A stretch of 64,000 nt of DNA from Membranipora membranacea (GCA_914767715.1 OU612068.1:1736001-1800000), one strand, 5' to 3'; positions 1 to 13,590 are shown, counted from the first letter of the stretch. The notes: generated by a model not told the origin, from the letters alone. Numbers and translations are program-made.

Positions 1-815
1 TATTTTATAATTATTAGGCCCCTTAGGATGTATGAAGCATCAATAGGGGAAACTGACGTCAAATTTAGTATCTAAAATCTGGTCCCAACTCGCATGTAGG
101 GAAGCTTACTGCAACTTGCAGGCCGAAGCCTGCAGGAGTTTTGTTATATGATTCTTGGTCCAGATCTGAGGACGTTTACAAGGACATTCAGGGGAGATAA
201 CTACCCTAGAAATGATCGTTTTTACCTTTGTCAAAATGAGAGCAGGGAGGGTGAGATGATGATGAGAGGAAAGGAGGAAAGCAGTACACTAAAGTGATGC
301 ATATATATCCTTACTCTGTAATACTATCCTGATTGACTCAGGGATGGAGAGAGGATTTTTTGAATTGAGAATTGTAAAATATTTTATACCCTAAAACTTT
401 TTGTCCAGACATGGAAAAATCTGATGTCCAATGGCCATGTACTGATACAAATTGTAATCGCAGTCAAAACCTTGCTGTGGTTAAGCCTTAGGATTGGACT
501 TGAACTTAGGGTTGAAGTTGGAGGAGTTTGGCGGTCTTTGAAAAGTAAAATTACGGCGTATGCTATATGAGAGGAACGCCCCTTCCAATAATGTTTACAT
601 GGATAAATATTGGGACGTATACCAGTTTTTGCACACTGTCAATTTTGTATAAAAATATGATTACAGATTGAAATCCCCAAAATGCTGATCTCTCTTTTCT
701 AGAAGATTGACTGAAAGACCATGATCCTAGCAGTTGAAGTATGAACTTCATTCTTTGTTTTCTAAAAACAGCCAAAATTTATATAAGATTCCAATAAGTG
801 TAATATACCTAATTA
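1..815. repeat. Young direct repeat, copy 1 (A1)
   Basis: Nearly identical, in the same orientation, to 14,434-15,155. The first ~560 bases differ by only scattered single bases and small indels; after ~560 the copies differ by larger indels. No coding potential is visible. The high identity, compared with the older duplication next to it, suggests a recent duplication, gene conversion or a mobile element. The left edge is cut by the window. Confidence 0.85.
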
Positions 816-844
816 AATTGAAATTGAAGACATTGGTATGAGCA

Positions 845-3390
845 TGATATGAACACAGGTTCAAGTACACATGTTGGTAATCCCTCCTATTATTTGCCTG
901 TGTTCTTTACGAAAAAGAAAGCCCCACCTGCCCGCCCCCTACGCACTCTTTAATTTTTTGCATAATTCAACTGGTATGACACCTATTTTTCACCTAATGT
1001 TTTGTACAGGCCAAGAATAAAGCCTATCATTTTCATAATAATATATATTATCTGTTGTTATGGACCATATACTATGGCAACCAAACAGGGGCTTATATCT
1101 TTTAAATTCTGGTATTAACTCTGACATGAAAGCGACACCAGCTCTTTACATAATGTAATAATATTGCTGGTGAGGGATGGAGCCATCTGAGAGTGAATGG
1201 CGTCAAACATCAATGACCTCCCAGGATGACAGTAATAATCCAAACAACACATTAAACGCAGTCTCGTGTAATAGCATGTTTTTGACTGAGCCTTGGATCT
1301 CATGTCGTCACTGTGGGCGGGTATTATCACCGAGTATTTATTTTTAATACTTTATTGGCATAATTTTCATTCTCAAGAATGTTTTGCAATGTTAGCCATC
1401 AAAAGAAAAAGAAAAAATATATATTAATACTAGATTGATAGGAAAACTATTATCATGTTATCTGAGAAAAATAATGTTTGGAAGAATGAATTTTGAATAA
1501 ACTGACGGCCGTAATGGCACGCAAAATTGAAGGTAAGTTGAGTATGATGACAATGATGAGGGCACAGTGATGAACATACCCTTACACGGCGGTAAGTGTC
1601 ACAAAACAAATTTATTACGGATAGATCAAACTTGATCAAGTTTGCCTGCATTTCAGTTGCTCCCCTTCCACTGGACATACCGCAGCATGAACAGTGAAGG
1701 AGAAACAACTCCAAATGCTAGCAAGTGGACCAAACTTGGTCTCTACTCTATATTATGACAGAATGGCTGTAAGCCCTGAAATATGTCTGCCTCATTTAGC
1801 CGGATATTTAAAGATACAAATCAACTCTGATTCACCGATACATATAAATATAGCCCAAATTGTATCGCAAAAAAGGTTTCAGCATAAAAACCAAAATTTT
1901 ATAAACTTTAAGTTTGGTGTTTTGTTTTTACAAAAAGTCAGAAGTCGATCTCAACTGCAGCCAAAACCACCACCTTTTTAATCCCTCCTCTATCCAGGTT
2001 GACTGTTGAATGCATACCTGACAAGTCTCCCTTTTTGGTAGGGAGGCTCCCAGTTTTTAGGGGTAATTCCCATCCCCTCCCTATCTCCCTTTCTCCTCCC
2101 TTTTTCAGCTACCTTTACTCAGAAAGTTTTTGAAGCTACCCTTTGCAAGAGTTACTGTGTTCTCCTACCATCACAGTACACATACCTATGTATTTGCTTA
2201 TTAACATTACGTATTGTAAGTGGCTATTCAATATTCGAGCCTTACCTACCAGTGTTGTTAAGGCTGCTCCTCCCAAGTTGGTTAAATCAAGACAATTTCA
2301 TCCACATATTGAGGTAAAATTATGCAATTAACAAAATTTACAGTCAAGTTTTGGCTTGGAAATATTATACACTAGGCCTAAATTGCATCCACACTCTTGG
2401 ACGCAGAGTGGTAGTCCGGGTTTATAGTTCGTCCTTGGAGACCTCCTGATTTCTGGGTCTGCCAACTTGTCATGTATGGTTGAATGGTACTGTTACTGGT
2501 ACTGTACTTACAAAGGGCATGTTTCCTTGTATTTATATTGATAACATACTAAGGACATTGCTATCTCTGCTAGTGCTGGCATTATGTTGCGTGCCTGAGG
2601 ATGTGTTGATATAAGTTGCATATTTTGTGGGACTCTACCAAGATCTAAATTATGTTCAGGTGTTGCCCAGATGATTAAAAGAAAAACTATCTACATTAGG
2701 TACAGGTCATGAACGGACTTTAACTCTGATCATCCTTGATTACATTTAGTGCAATGTGATATTTTTGGAATCGCCAGCTTCTCATCCTTTGAAGTTACAG
2801 AGTGAATTGGCAAACACACACATAATACACAGATTATAAAAAGGCACATGATTAATGATCAGTGCCATTTTGTCGGTTTGTGAGTTGGTGAAACCAGGCA
2901 CTGTATTTCCTCCTCGTTGCTTGCAGAGCTTTCCTGTGCCAATATATCCTACTTTTACTACCCGATTACTCCATCACAGAAGAGTCAGGAAGCCTATCTG
3001 CGAAATTTTATTTAAAACATAAAAGACAAGACTTGGTGGGAAAATTTTTAAATCATATTTTTAACCTAAATATTGGCAATTTGCACTTGTTTTCTTGGCA
3101 GCCTGGACATGCCCAACCTTTCCTGTAAGTAAATCCCATTGACAGTTTGAATGCTTTGTATTATTGCGTCAAGAAATAGAGTCAGGTTTTATAGCTTGCC
3201 ATGCAGATTAATATTTTGATATTCTATAAACCTAGCTGAGTTCTACCTGAAGTACTGGAGCCTCCTAATATCATCTTGGCAGCATCATCAAGCTTTCAAG
3301 ATGAAATTATTTATCAGATATCCAGTACAACCTGTGAAGCAGGAGCGGTTACCATGATCGCAATCAGTATTATAATATATATATATATAC
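845..3390. repeat. Old direct duplication, copy 1 (A2), no gene
   Basis: Collinear but diverged similarity to about 11,835-14,120. Shared anchors include ATGTTGGTAATCC (870 versus 11,861), TTTTGTACAGGCCAA (1,001 versus 12,021), GTCACTGTGGG (1,307 versus 12,403) and CATACCCTTACAC (1,575 versus 12,487). The partner lies immediately upstream of the xylanase gene, so A2 looks like the upstream flank of a duplicated paralogue that would lie further left. No exon is recognised here. Confidence 0.8.
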
Positions 3391-3399
3391 TATATATGT

Positions 3400-4836
3400 T
3401 ATAATAATGTATGAGCTACAGGACTAACTAAAATCCACTGAGTCTAAATCAGGGTTTCGCTTCAAATCATAATAGATAAAATATGCACCTCTCAGAATGC
3501 CCAATTTTTGAATTATTGTGATGATTTTATAGAGGTAGAACAACTGCTTGTTATTCACTGCTTGTTACTGCTTGTTATTCACAAACTCACCGATATGTTA
3601 TATAATTTCTTTGCAACTTTGACTTTCCAAGAATTGATTGAACTTCATTTTCACGACTAGAGAAAATACCGTTGCACCTTACTGTAATATGTAATTTATA
3701 TGGAACTTTGACTTTTCTAGTACCGATTGGCTCTACTTTCAGAACCAGAGTAAATACCGTTGCACCTTATTATTATGTTACTTTCGTTAGTAACCAACAG
3801 CCCTAGAAGTCATGCGATTTTGACTGCGGTCTGAAAGAGCATGCCAAGCCGTCCATAAACTGTTTCACCTTATGTATGTTTTGCCTCTATGCCATTTATG
3901 ACTATGACATGTTCTGTTTCCGTATCGTATGCCTGTCTGACTGATGAATCACCCTAAGCCTTAGCTATGATATTAATTTTGTTCATTTTTTCTATATGAA
4001 CTATCTTGTATATAAATTGATGTATGGACTTATTTTCAGCACTCTGGAGTCCGCTGGTTATTATTATTAGACTAAATAGACCGTTGTATTAATTTCCTTT
4101 TACATATTTTTATTTGTATTACTAGATTAAATACTTTTTGTTGGGCACATCTTTATGTGTTAGAACTCTGTCTCTTTTTTATACAGATAATTATACTGGA
4201 GTAATCGCTGCAACCAACTTGTGTATTCAGATTAAGTTAGGAACATGAATAACACAATCAACTTTGTAATTGGTGCGTCCTGCTCTGGCTCTTGGCGACC
4301 AACTACAATTTTACAGGGAAAAATTAGGAAACGGTCATCACTACTGCAGTGGAAAGATTAGATTCTGCAAAATTTCCTGGTGACGGTGTACATTTATTCG
4401 TCAATTTTGCACCAGATTTACAATATCTAATTCATGGCAGGTACCCTGTCTTCCAAATAACATATTACGGTGGCATTGATCGTCACTTTTGGAATAAATG
4501 CGTGAAGTGCACCCATCGTTTTTCCCGTTCTTAGGGTCATAAGAAATCAAAAGTTGTTTTGATAAGGAGAAATGTTATTAGTCATTGTTAGTATTAAAAA
4601 GCGTTTATATTGAAATGTAACTTATTACTTATTTGTACTAATATAAGGGGAAAGGTAAATAATTTCAAACCTCCCCTGTCGTTCTAAGCTTGGATAAAAT
4701 TGAAAACTGCTAAAGATTATTAAGAAAAATGCTGGATGGATGGGAAGTCGAAAGTATAAAAATACTTATACAAGAAAACATAGCAGCAAGCATGTGGGAT
4801 GTAGAAGAGAAACATCCTAGAGTTTATATCAGAATA
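3400..4836. other. Non-coding 3' flank of the xylanase gene
   Basis: No gene is recognised. It holds a short TA-rich stretch near 3,375-3,410, a CTGCTTGTTATTCA duplication near 3,545-3,590, and a diverged tandem duplication of about 92 bp (3,610-3,690 and 3,700-3,775) in which each copy ends with ATACCGTTGCACCTTA. Confidence 0.5.
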
Positions 4837-7800
4837 TTATATAGCAAGAGAGACAGACACAGAACCGGTGGACTTTGCCATAGAGACGGTTTGTTGAGTG
4901 AGTACTGTTCCTGTGCCGCTCAGTGCTGTTATTTTGTAATCACCGTAGAAGACTCGCTCGCTCAGCGTCTCACTTGTACCAGAAGATACCGCACCAATGT
5001 TCACATCTAGATTACTTCTCCAGTCAGTGTGAAACAGGCGCTCCCACATCAGTCCAGCAGCATTAGGCTAAAATGAGAAAGAAAATAAGGATTGGCTCTG
5101 GAACAGGCGGAAGGTGTGATTATTCCAGGCCGCGACATGAGCTGTGATATGATCTGTTCATACTGGAGATGAACTAAAAATAACTGTAACTAGCTCGTAA
5201 TCATAAAAAGCAGCTTTTGTAACTCTAAAGCAGGAGCCTAAATTGACATTTATAAACCTAACGGAGGTTTCACTAAAATTAAAGATCTCGTGTGGTTACT
5301 TTCTCTTTTCTGCTAGCAGATAGGATTAGGATATCATGCTCACTTTCCTAGAAAGCCTCATTACATTTACCAAGCAGAAATTCTCTTTCAGAGACACAAG
5401 GTATATGTACTAACTTACCGTCATGTTTGGACCATTAACTAAAGCGGCGTGTTGTCCTCTGGAATGCCTACCATCCCAGTATCCCCAGAACAAGACTCCC
5501 TCTACGCTTTCGTGGCTAAAATATTAAAATACAGACAATAAGTAATAATAAAATTATCTGTTCACTTGAAGCAGCTAATTGTCAAAATGATTGTGCGGTT
5601 GTGTTGAACCATAATGGCAGTATGGGATGTATGCACATGTGGCTTAATATTAAAATAATATACAAATGACACAATTTCTTTCCTTGTTGGCTCACCTGAA
5701 ATAAGCTAGCAGGGCATCCTCCAGTACCTGGGCTCTGACATTATGATCAGGGTTAACATAGTCTAGCTCGGTGACAAATATAGGGAGACCAGCAGTGGCT
5801 ATCCTATCAAGCCTGTTCAGTAATATACCTCCCTGAGGATTACCATCGTCAGACAGATGGCTCTGTACACCCATACCATCAACAGGTGCTCCGGCAGCCA
5901 GAAACTCCAGAGCTTGCTTTGCATACAACTGAGGAATAAATGATTTGTGTGTCTGGAGCTTCAAATTTCAAACAGTAAATTATTCATTGTAATAACCATA
6001 TGAATATTTCCAGTCTGATTACAAATATATTTATAGCACCTACCATAGACCTACTAATAATAGTTATTATTTATTATTATTGTTATTACTATTATTATTA
6101 GTAGGTCTATGGCACCTACACATACAGTGTTTAGTGTTGGAAATTACAAGCCATTGGCTTGTCTTCTAAGGGAGAGGACAACCTACATTTGTTCTCGTCC
6201 CTTTGTTGACGACTGCGAAGTCATTGAGGAAGAGTTTAGCGTTAGGATCCTGCTGTCTCGCTCTTGTGAACATATCATATCTAATCTGGACGCTGCCGTA
6301 AACTGAACTGTATAGATTGTTATTCACAGGCAGCATCTCGTTATTAACATCCCAATGTTCCACTCTAAAAGATTTTTAAAAGAAGATAAAGTATATCCTG
6401 AGGATAAAAAAATCTCATGAGCCTACAACAAGTCTGAGATTGTAGACCATACAATAGGTTCATTAACTTTCTGTTAGACTGAGCCCCCCCCCCCCCCCCC
6501 CCAGACTCTTGCTCCCGTCCGACGGCCCTCGGCTTTCTGTATGATCATTAACTGCTGTATGTACACATACCTTTAACAAATTCACTTTTCATTTATTTTT
6601 GTGAGTGAGTCAATTGACGAATAAAGTAGATAAATACTATTTGTATACCCATAACATGCAAAGTGTGGTCAGGAACAAGAAACATCATTATTTACTACTG
6701 CAAACGTGGTTCAGGTCAAATATCATGAACTATTTAAAAGAGTTTATCTAGCATTGCTCTTACCGCCCGCTAAATTTCCCGAGAAGATCATCGACTCTCT
6801 TCATACACTTGTTATACATCTCTGTTGGGTTTGTGATGCTCTGTACCCAATTTGGATTACTGCTCGCCTTACCCCAAAGTATGGTGTGCCCTCTTGTTTT
6901 CTTCCTAAAACATGCGGAATGAAAATATTTTACTAGTAATTGTGTTAAAAACAATATCTCTCAGCAAGTAAGTAGATTAATTCTAGAAGGCTAGAGTGAC
7001 GTCGGCAGTGAGAAAGCCTCGCTGTAGGACTCAGAAGTTTTGTAGTTTAAGCGCCTGGAGGCCAACCAATCCCCAGTAGAAGATGGACTGCAGTCGGATT
7101 CGTACCACGACCTTCAACATTTGCATGCTAAAGGTACGGCGCTCTAACCAACTGAGCCACCTCCTACTCCTTCTATGAGATATTACAATAAGACATAATA
7201 TACGAGACTTACATATTGGCTTCTAGGATATCCAGTGCGTTTTCAGCTTTTTCCCAGGTCAGAACTCCCTGATTCCATTCTGTTTGTTTCCATTTCATAT
7301 CATTCTCTAAGACAGCCCACTACATCATAAAAAAAACCCTCTTTGTGCTAACTTCTACTTACACGCAGATTGTACGTGACAAACACAGAGCTCTAATCAT
7401 TTGTCTCATCGATATGACCATCACATATAAGATAATAGCTTTGATGCGTGGTTAGGTCTGTGGGAGCCATCCTTTTATGTATACTGTAGGTCTAAATTTT
7501 TGTTACAAAAATGAAACAAATATACCTCATGGTTCCCTATAGCTGGAATTTACTTCTGAAAGAATTTATGCTTCATTTGAGTAATATGTGAACGGGAATG
7601 GTAATTCTGTTAAATCTATTAACTCTGGGGAAGGGGACGGGAGTTCCGTTGTAGAATGTATCATCTGATTGATTTGTGACATGTCTTACCTCAAAGTTAT
7701 CCATGTACCACTGTCTATAGGCAGCATTATCCTGTAGAAATTGTGAATTCAATGCTGACCCAAAGGCAAACTCGTGTTTCAGTTGTTCTATCTGTAAACA

Positions 7801-10800
7801 AAGAAGAGTCCATGGTTGAGTATGGAGCGACACCGAATATAAGTTTATATATGATATCATATTTGAAATATTAGTGAGCAGGACCTTGGAACTTGCAATA
7901 TTTTGTTTTGCAGTCAATTATTAATTCAATATTCAAGATTGATTAGGTTTGCTTTGAGGTTTAATGTATTCAATTTTATATAGATCTTGCTGAACACAGT
8001 TTAAAAAAGATCAACATAACATACTGAGCTTACATTTTAGATGTTTAACATAGAAATAATGTCAAAAGACAGTAGATCTAGCCTGGGTAGGCTGTTGGGA
8101 GTGGGTGGGCTACAGTAAATCCCCAAAAGATACTCAATTTTCAAGAGAAGACAACTCATTACTTACCTTGATTGTAACATCGCTGTGGGCTGCAGATGAG
8201 GCTACATTGATATTTAAGTTTCCTTTTCTGATAAGCTCAACTCTTGCCTGGGCTTGATCTCTCCATGATGGATCTATCTTAATCTCAGTCATTGTGAAGG
8301 AGTCAGTGAGAAAATCTACGCCAGCGGCAGGGCCCTGGATGTAAGCCTTAATCTCTGTTACTGGCAGACCAAAATCTACATCAATAGTAAAAATACTGAA
8401 ATGGAAAATTTGTAAGTTCTATCGCTACGCTCAGATCATCATTCAGAATTCCATATTAACAAGCATAAAATGTGATGCGCCCATAGACCAAAGTCTATGG
8501 GCGCGCCTCATCATGACAGCTTCCCTAGATACATCAGGAATAAGAGATATATCTTACCTTCGATCATGTAGTCAGCAGCAAGCTCAACCCACCCATCAGC
8601 AGGTACCACATTGGTAATCTGGACTGGCAACTTAAATTTCCTTGAACCACCTGTAATGGAAGGTTCACTTAGTATTAAATTAACAAAGAGACAGATTGGT
8701 TGCATCTTCTCACATTTTATTGTAACAAATTATTGTTGTCATACTGCTTGTGTTGAATCATTTTAAACAGTTACAAAGAAACTTTTGGTCAAAACAAATG
8801 AGAGAATTGTCGCAGCAACAGCACAGGCAACGGTTAATCAACCAAATAAAATGAATAAAATAAAACTAGTGCACTTTTTAAACTGAATTTGGTGCTTCGA
8901 TCGTCAAATTTTGGTTCTAATGTTGAAACCAATATTACTTTTGTACAACTCCACCTTTACAGTTGGGGTCAACTTTGGATTGTCAAAATTTGATACTCTC
9001 ACTTTGATAAAATTAATGATCTTGAATGTGTACTTACCTTGTAAAGTATATCTGAGAGTAAGTGAGAACTTCTGTCCCTGCTGGTTAGGGATGCTATTGA
9101 ATACTTTAACATGGGCTGAAAAGTAGTACGCTTTACCCACAAGGACGTTTGGATCTGTGACCTGCAGATACTGATTCGGTCCTTGCCATGTTGCTGACCT
9201 GTGATTGCCACAAGAAGCGGATTATAATTTTAATTTTTTGAAGCGCAACATATAATACATCATGCTGCTGCAGATTGCGTACATCAAAAGCTGTTGTGAT
9301 CAAATATACAGGTAATCAAGCCATGGCTCTACGTATCGATGCTGGTTACCTTGTGGAGGCCAGCATAGCGTAGGTTCCATTGAAGCTATCTGTGCTGAGG
9401 CTTCCAGTACACGCCCCTGGACAAAACCAATCACTGGCCGAGTTAAGAGGCTTCTCAAACTCTGGATTATTGAGAAGTTGTGCTCTCGTCACTGACATGG
9501 TGTCGACTAAGAAATCAACTCCTATATCAGGTCCCTCAACGTACAGATCCAGTCGGGCAATCGGCTTGTTAAAATCTACAGGTATAAGACAATGTTTTCC
9601 ATGCTTTCCTGTTTTAATAATGAAAATTCCTTTTTTACATCTCGAACTAGTGGTGCCAACCTAATAAACTACTACTTCAAAATACTTAATCCCCATTCTT
9701 TTCACATAGGTTCAAAATAATTATTGTTCCATTGTCAGGAGACATTTTACAACAGTAGATAACTTCATTTATGAATTAATACAGTTCTCTCAGGTAGATA
9801 CAAGTGATAGTTTATTGGGCTGGTTCAGCACTAGGCTTCGCAAATACCTCATATATGAGAAGGGAGGACAATTTCTAACACTATACGTAATTTTTACCCA
9901 GGAGTGCTCTGAATTTTCAAAGTGTGAAAATATTGCGTAACTACTGCAGAACTAGCTGCCAGACTATGTATTGCTGTGGTCCTTCTGAAGTCTTTAAACT
10001 ACAAATTACTAATACCACTGTTTTTGACAACACTATAGCTACCACTTTTAAAACTTAACCAGCTCAGATTCATTCAATGTCCATCCATTTCACATTTTAA
10101 GAGCTCTTCCAAATTACATTTCTCATCAAATTTTGTATCTTTATTTTTTTCTGTTCAACTTTTTGGGTATTCTGTGAAACATTTTTAACGTAACGAATGA
10201 GTAACATCAAAAATAAAGTTCATACTATATATAATTATGTATTATATATAAGTAGTTGCTGAATCAAGTCTACACTTTCTAACAACACAGAACATAACAA
10301 TCGCAAGAATGTATATAGTAACTTGATGGAAGATGCTAAGATCTAACCTACTCAGACAGATTAATTTTAGCTGAAGACATCTACTAACTGTGGTGGCTGA
10401 GGGGTCACGGTAGAGGAAAGTTACTGACATACAAAATTAGTATACTATCTCGTGATCACATGACACGATTCCTTACCATTAGACAATAAGGCAAGTAAAA
10501 GCAACATTTGTCTCTGTCATTTTGATGTTTGCCCCATATGCAGCAATCAGATCTCTCCCACCAGCCACCATCAAGTTCATTGACAACCTATGGATATAAC
10601 AATGAGCTAACTTACCTACAAATGAATATTCAGCAGCCAGATTAACCCAGCCATTGTTTGGTTTGATATTGTTGAGAACCATAGGCTGGCGGTACTGTTT
10701 GGTTCCATCTGCAATTTTAATAAACTATAATCATGTCAGCAACAGCTAGGCGCTCCCATATTACTGGCAGTGGCATTATATTTAATCAATATTTATAAAT

Positions 10801-11634
10801 TTCATGCTGCAATCACAGGTCCAAAATTTATGGATATAAACTTTTCTGTCACTGTTGGGTTGATGAATGACATGAATCAGTCAAATTGAGTTAGCATTAC
10901 CTTGAAACTCATAGACAATGGTGATCATGATCCTTTGTCCTTGCTGAATTGGCGGGTTGCTTTGCACAATTTTTGCAAATCCACTTATATGATAAGCTAT
11001 CCCGACGACAGCATCAACATCTAAGTTTAGCTGTTGCTTAGGGCCATTCCACTTTTTAGTTCTAGAAAAAATAAAATAAAATAATTCATAATGCCATTTC
11101 GGTACTGCACATACGTTGAAAGTATTTTTACATTTGTTTATGCTTTTGGAGCCAAAATTTTTATCGACCTTATAACGCAGATAGCGAGGAGGCAGAAGCA
11201 TTAACCATTCACAGACAAACACCATTTTCACAGATTTATCAATAAAATGTTATTAAACAATTATTTAATTTCTCTCTTACCTTGGAATAGTAATTTATCA
11301 TTTGGCTAGATTTTTTTCAAATATTTGACTGCCGTAATCATTTCGAAGAAAACATATTTTAAATGTAGAATATATTAGATGATGCAATATAAGTATTTAT
11401 AATATTAAGTATGTAAAATATCAAAATTATGATTTACCTGTCTCTGATGAGGATAGAAAAGGCTCCAGCATGGCTATCTCCATCTAGTACAGCGGTACAG
11501 GGTCCATTACATCCCCAGCCAGATGATGTGATCGGTACATCAAAACCAGGATCGTCCAGTATTTCTGTCTGGGAATAAGCGAGGGAGATTATTCCCATAA
11601 GAAGAATGAGCTGAGTGCATCTTAGACTGAACAT
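4837..11634 (-). CDS. Secreted GH10 endo-1,4-beta-xylanase with two N-terminal CBM4/9-type modules
   Basis: The protein is predicted to cleave xylan outside the cell. There are 14 coding exons with GT-AG introns and consistent phases: 11,634-11,438; 11,061-10,901; 10,708-10,616; 9,575-9,350; 9,198-9,038; 8,650-8,558; 8,375-8,167; 7,791-7,690; 7,319-7,213; 6,904-6,764; 6,364-6,187; 5,928-5,696; 5,515-5,419; 5,067-4,837. They sum to 2,229 nt, or 742 residues. Residues 1-22 form a signal peptide (hydrophobic LILLMGIISLAYS). CBM modules lie at about 23-178 and 180-340 and share an exon pattern (161-nt and 93-nt exons in both). The GH10 barrel follows from about 385. The acid/base is E506 in HWDVNNEML, the nucleophile is E610 in FVTELDY (104 residues apart, normal for GH10), and the late motif WGYWDGRHSRGQHAALVN is present. 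The enzyme looks intact. The exon 12 acceptor (5,928) was chosen because it fits the family better than an upstream one. Confidence 0.93.
6044..6111. mobile_element. Micro-palindromic insertion, class B, 68 bp
   Basis: The termini are CATAGACCTACTAATAATAG and its reverse complement. It is flanked by a perfect 8-bp direct repeat GCACCTAC (6,036-6,043 and 6,112-6,119). It lies in a xylanase intron between exons 12 and 11. The interior is a (TTA)n-like spacer with no coding capacity. Confidence 0.8.
6486..6502. repeat. Poly-C run in a xylanase intron
   Basis: An uninterrupted C run between exons 11 and 10. Similar homopolymer runs occur near 15,661-15,675 (C), 38,258-38,270 (G) and 51,800-51,812 (C). 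Lengths in such runs are prone to assembly error. Confidence 0.8.
7040..7170 (-). mobile_element. tRNA-derived SINE, copy 1
   Basis: On the minus strand it shows a polymerase III A box (TGGCTCAGTTGG, 7,159-7,148) and B box (GGTACGAATCC, 7,106-7,096), with an alanine-tRNA-like TTAGCATGC anticodon region between them. The 5' GGAGGTG has no complementary 3' acceptor strand, so this is a tRNA-like SINE head and not a working tRNA. A second, damaged copy lies at 39,855-39,915. It sits between xylanase exons 10 and 9. Confidence 0.7.
8482..8499. mobile_element. Micro-palindromic insertion, class B, 18 bp
   Basis: CATAGACCAAAGTCTATG is two 7-bp inverted ends plus a 4-base centre. The flanks are GATGCGCC (8,474-8,481) and GGCGCGCC (8,500-8,507), which match at 6 of 8 positions with two transitions. 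It lies in a xylanase intron. As a single case it is weak; the shared termini with 6,044-6,111 raise its credibility. Confidence 0.5.
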
Positions 11635-11685
11635 CACTCCAGCGTTTTTGGCTCTGATGTGTTTTGATACAGAAGTTCAGCGCTG

Positions 11686-11693
11686 TTATATAT
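11686..11693 (-). promoter_or_regulatory. Candidate TATA box of the xylanase gene
   Basis: Read on the minus strand, ATATATAA lies about 52-59 bases before the ATG at 11,634, which fits a short 5' leader. The paralogue at 22,342 has a similar AT-rich box (CATAAAAAC, 22,285-22,293) at the same distance. This is inference from position only. Confidence 0.4.
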
Positions 11694-12559
11694 GAGACGA
11701 GGCCGGTTGTTGACGCAAAGCATCACTCTACTTTATGCCTTCAGCTTCGGCGCCTCAATCACATTTTACGTTGCCTTGATGTTGTCTGGTGTCGCAGTTT
11801 AAGGTCAGAGACCAGCGTATTAGGAGCTAATTCGTTGAAATCGAAGCCACAGGTGCAAGTCATGTTGGTAATCCTTCTTCTTAATTGCCTAAGTTCTTGA
11901 TGACAATTTGATTGAAAAGCTACTCAATTGCATAAAGTAGATAGTCAGCCCTTCCCACCACTATGCCATTTTCAGGATCTTGTGCATTATCCAATGGATA
12001 AAGCCAGTTTTTTCCTCTAATGTTTTGTACAGGCCAAAAATATGATTGCCTAAAACCTGTCATTTTCATAACTATATATAATTATTATCTGCTGTTATTA
12101 GCTATTTACTATGGCAACCAAATAGGGGTTTATACCAAAAAAGTGCAGGTAATCTTTTTACTTCTGGCATTAACTCCGACATGAAAGCTACACCTGCTCT
12201 TTACATATGTGAGAATATTGTTGTTGAGGTTGGAGCCAACTAACGTTTATCTGGGAAATTTTCCTTTGCTTCATCATCAATGAGTCATTTCCTGTTTGAG
12301 CATGACCTCCCCAGCTGATATCAATATAATCCAAACAACACATAAAATAGAGTCTCATATAATAACATGTTTTTGACTGACCATCAAATGTAAGGTTTCA
12401 TGACGTCACTGTGGGTCGGTATATACCCAGGTATTTTCACAATAATGTAGAACTGTTGATTACAATGATGAGGTCACAATGAAGAGCATACCCTTACACT
12501 GTGGTAAGGTGTCGCAAAACAAATATGTTATGCCTCGATGAAGTTTGATCCAGTATGCC

Positions 12560-12589
12560 CAGAGACTATAGATATATCTATAGTCTCTG
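12560..12589. mobile_element. Micro-palindromic insertion, class A, 30 bp
   Basis: A perfect 30-bp palindrome that starts CAGAGACTATAG and ends CTATAGTCTCTG. It is flanked by a perfect 7-bp direct repeat GTATGCC (12,553-12,559 and 12,590-12,596). The paralogous segment near 1,630-1,650 lacks both the palindrome and the second flank, so it is an empty site. Confidence 0.85.
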
Positions 12590-12609
12590 GTATGCCTGCA
12601 ATCAAATCT

Positions 12610-12669
12610 TTCCCCTCCATTGGTCACGCCACAGGCAAAAAGGCCGGCGGCGTGACCAATGGAGGGGAA
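12610..12669. repeat. Short foldback: 21-bp perfect inverted repeat
   Basis: The arms at 12,610-12,630 and 12,649-12,669 are exact reverse complements (the outer end reads TTCCCCTCC) around an 18-base GC-rich loop. The corresponding part of copy 1 (1,660-1,715) is not a clean inverted repeat. No target-site duplication was found. Confidence 0.75.
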
Positions 12670-13357
12670 GCAACTCCGAATGATGGTAAATGGACCAAAC
12701 TTGGTCTTTAGTATGACTGACTGGCTGTAAGCCCTGACATACATGTTTCTGAGTTAGCTCGCTCATCTTACCATAATATATATAAATATAGTTTTAATTG
12801 TATCCCGAAGCAATTTTCAGTGTAAAATCCAAAATTGTATAAACTCATGTAAGGCTATTTTGCAAAACAAAAATCCAGATGAGCGTTATCAACTGCACGG
12901 CCACGGCCATCGCCTTTTTGTTCCTGCCTTTATCCAGGTTCATTATATGAATGGTACTGTAACAAAGAAATACCAAGGATATTGTATTCTTTTTTATGCG
13001 TTTTTTGGTGTTTTGGCACTAAATGTAAGACATTTTCCCCAAAATGATTTAGATTGCCAAATAAAGTATTAAAAAAAAATCTCTGCTGGTATTATGGTGT
13101 GGTGCTTCGAGATATGTCGATTGAAGGCTCATATTTGTCGGACTCGTATCAAGATCCTAATTATGTTCAGGAGTTGGCCAGCTGATTGAAGGAGAAATGA
13201 TCTACATCAGGTACGGTCATGAAAGGAATTTAATTCTGTCCATCATCCCTGATTACTTTAGTGCAATGTGATATTTTTGGAACCACTAGATTCTAATCTT
13301 TCAAAGTAACAGAGTTAATTGGCAAACAAACACATAATACGCAGATTGTGATAAGAC

Positions 13358-13392
13358 CATAAAGATATTAATATTATTTATTTATGTTTATG
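13358..13392. mobile_element. Micro-palindromic insertion, class B, 35 bp
   Basis: Ends are CATAAA and TTTATG, flanked by a perfect 8-bp repeat GATAAGAC (13,350-13,357 and 13,393-13,400). Copy 1 of the old duplication (about 2,830-2,850) runs straight through without the insert, so the empty site is visible. Confidence 0.85.
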
Positions 13393-13590
13393 GATAAGAC
13401 ACATAAACAATGATCAGTGCCATTTTGTTAGATTATGTCAAGGTGTAACCAGGCACTCCGTGTCCTCCTCGTTGCTTGCAGAGATTTCCTGTACCCATAT
13501 TTCCTGCACTGGACCTGCAGAGGGTGCTTCTTCTCCCGGTAACTCAACCACAGAAGAGTTAGCGAGTCTATCTGTCAAATTTAATTTAAC

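Noticed and set aside
7090-7165. Functional tRNA-Ala gene on the minus strand
   Set aside because: A and B boxes are present but the acceptor stem does not pair and the body matches a second, damaged copy elsewhere, so it is a SINE.
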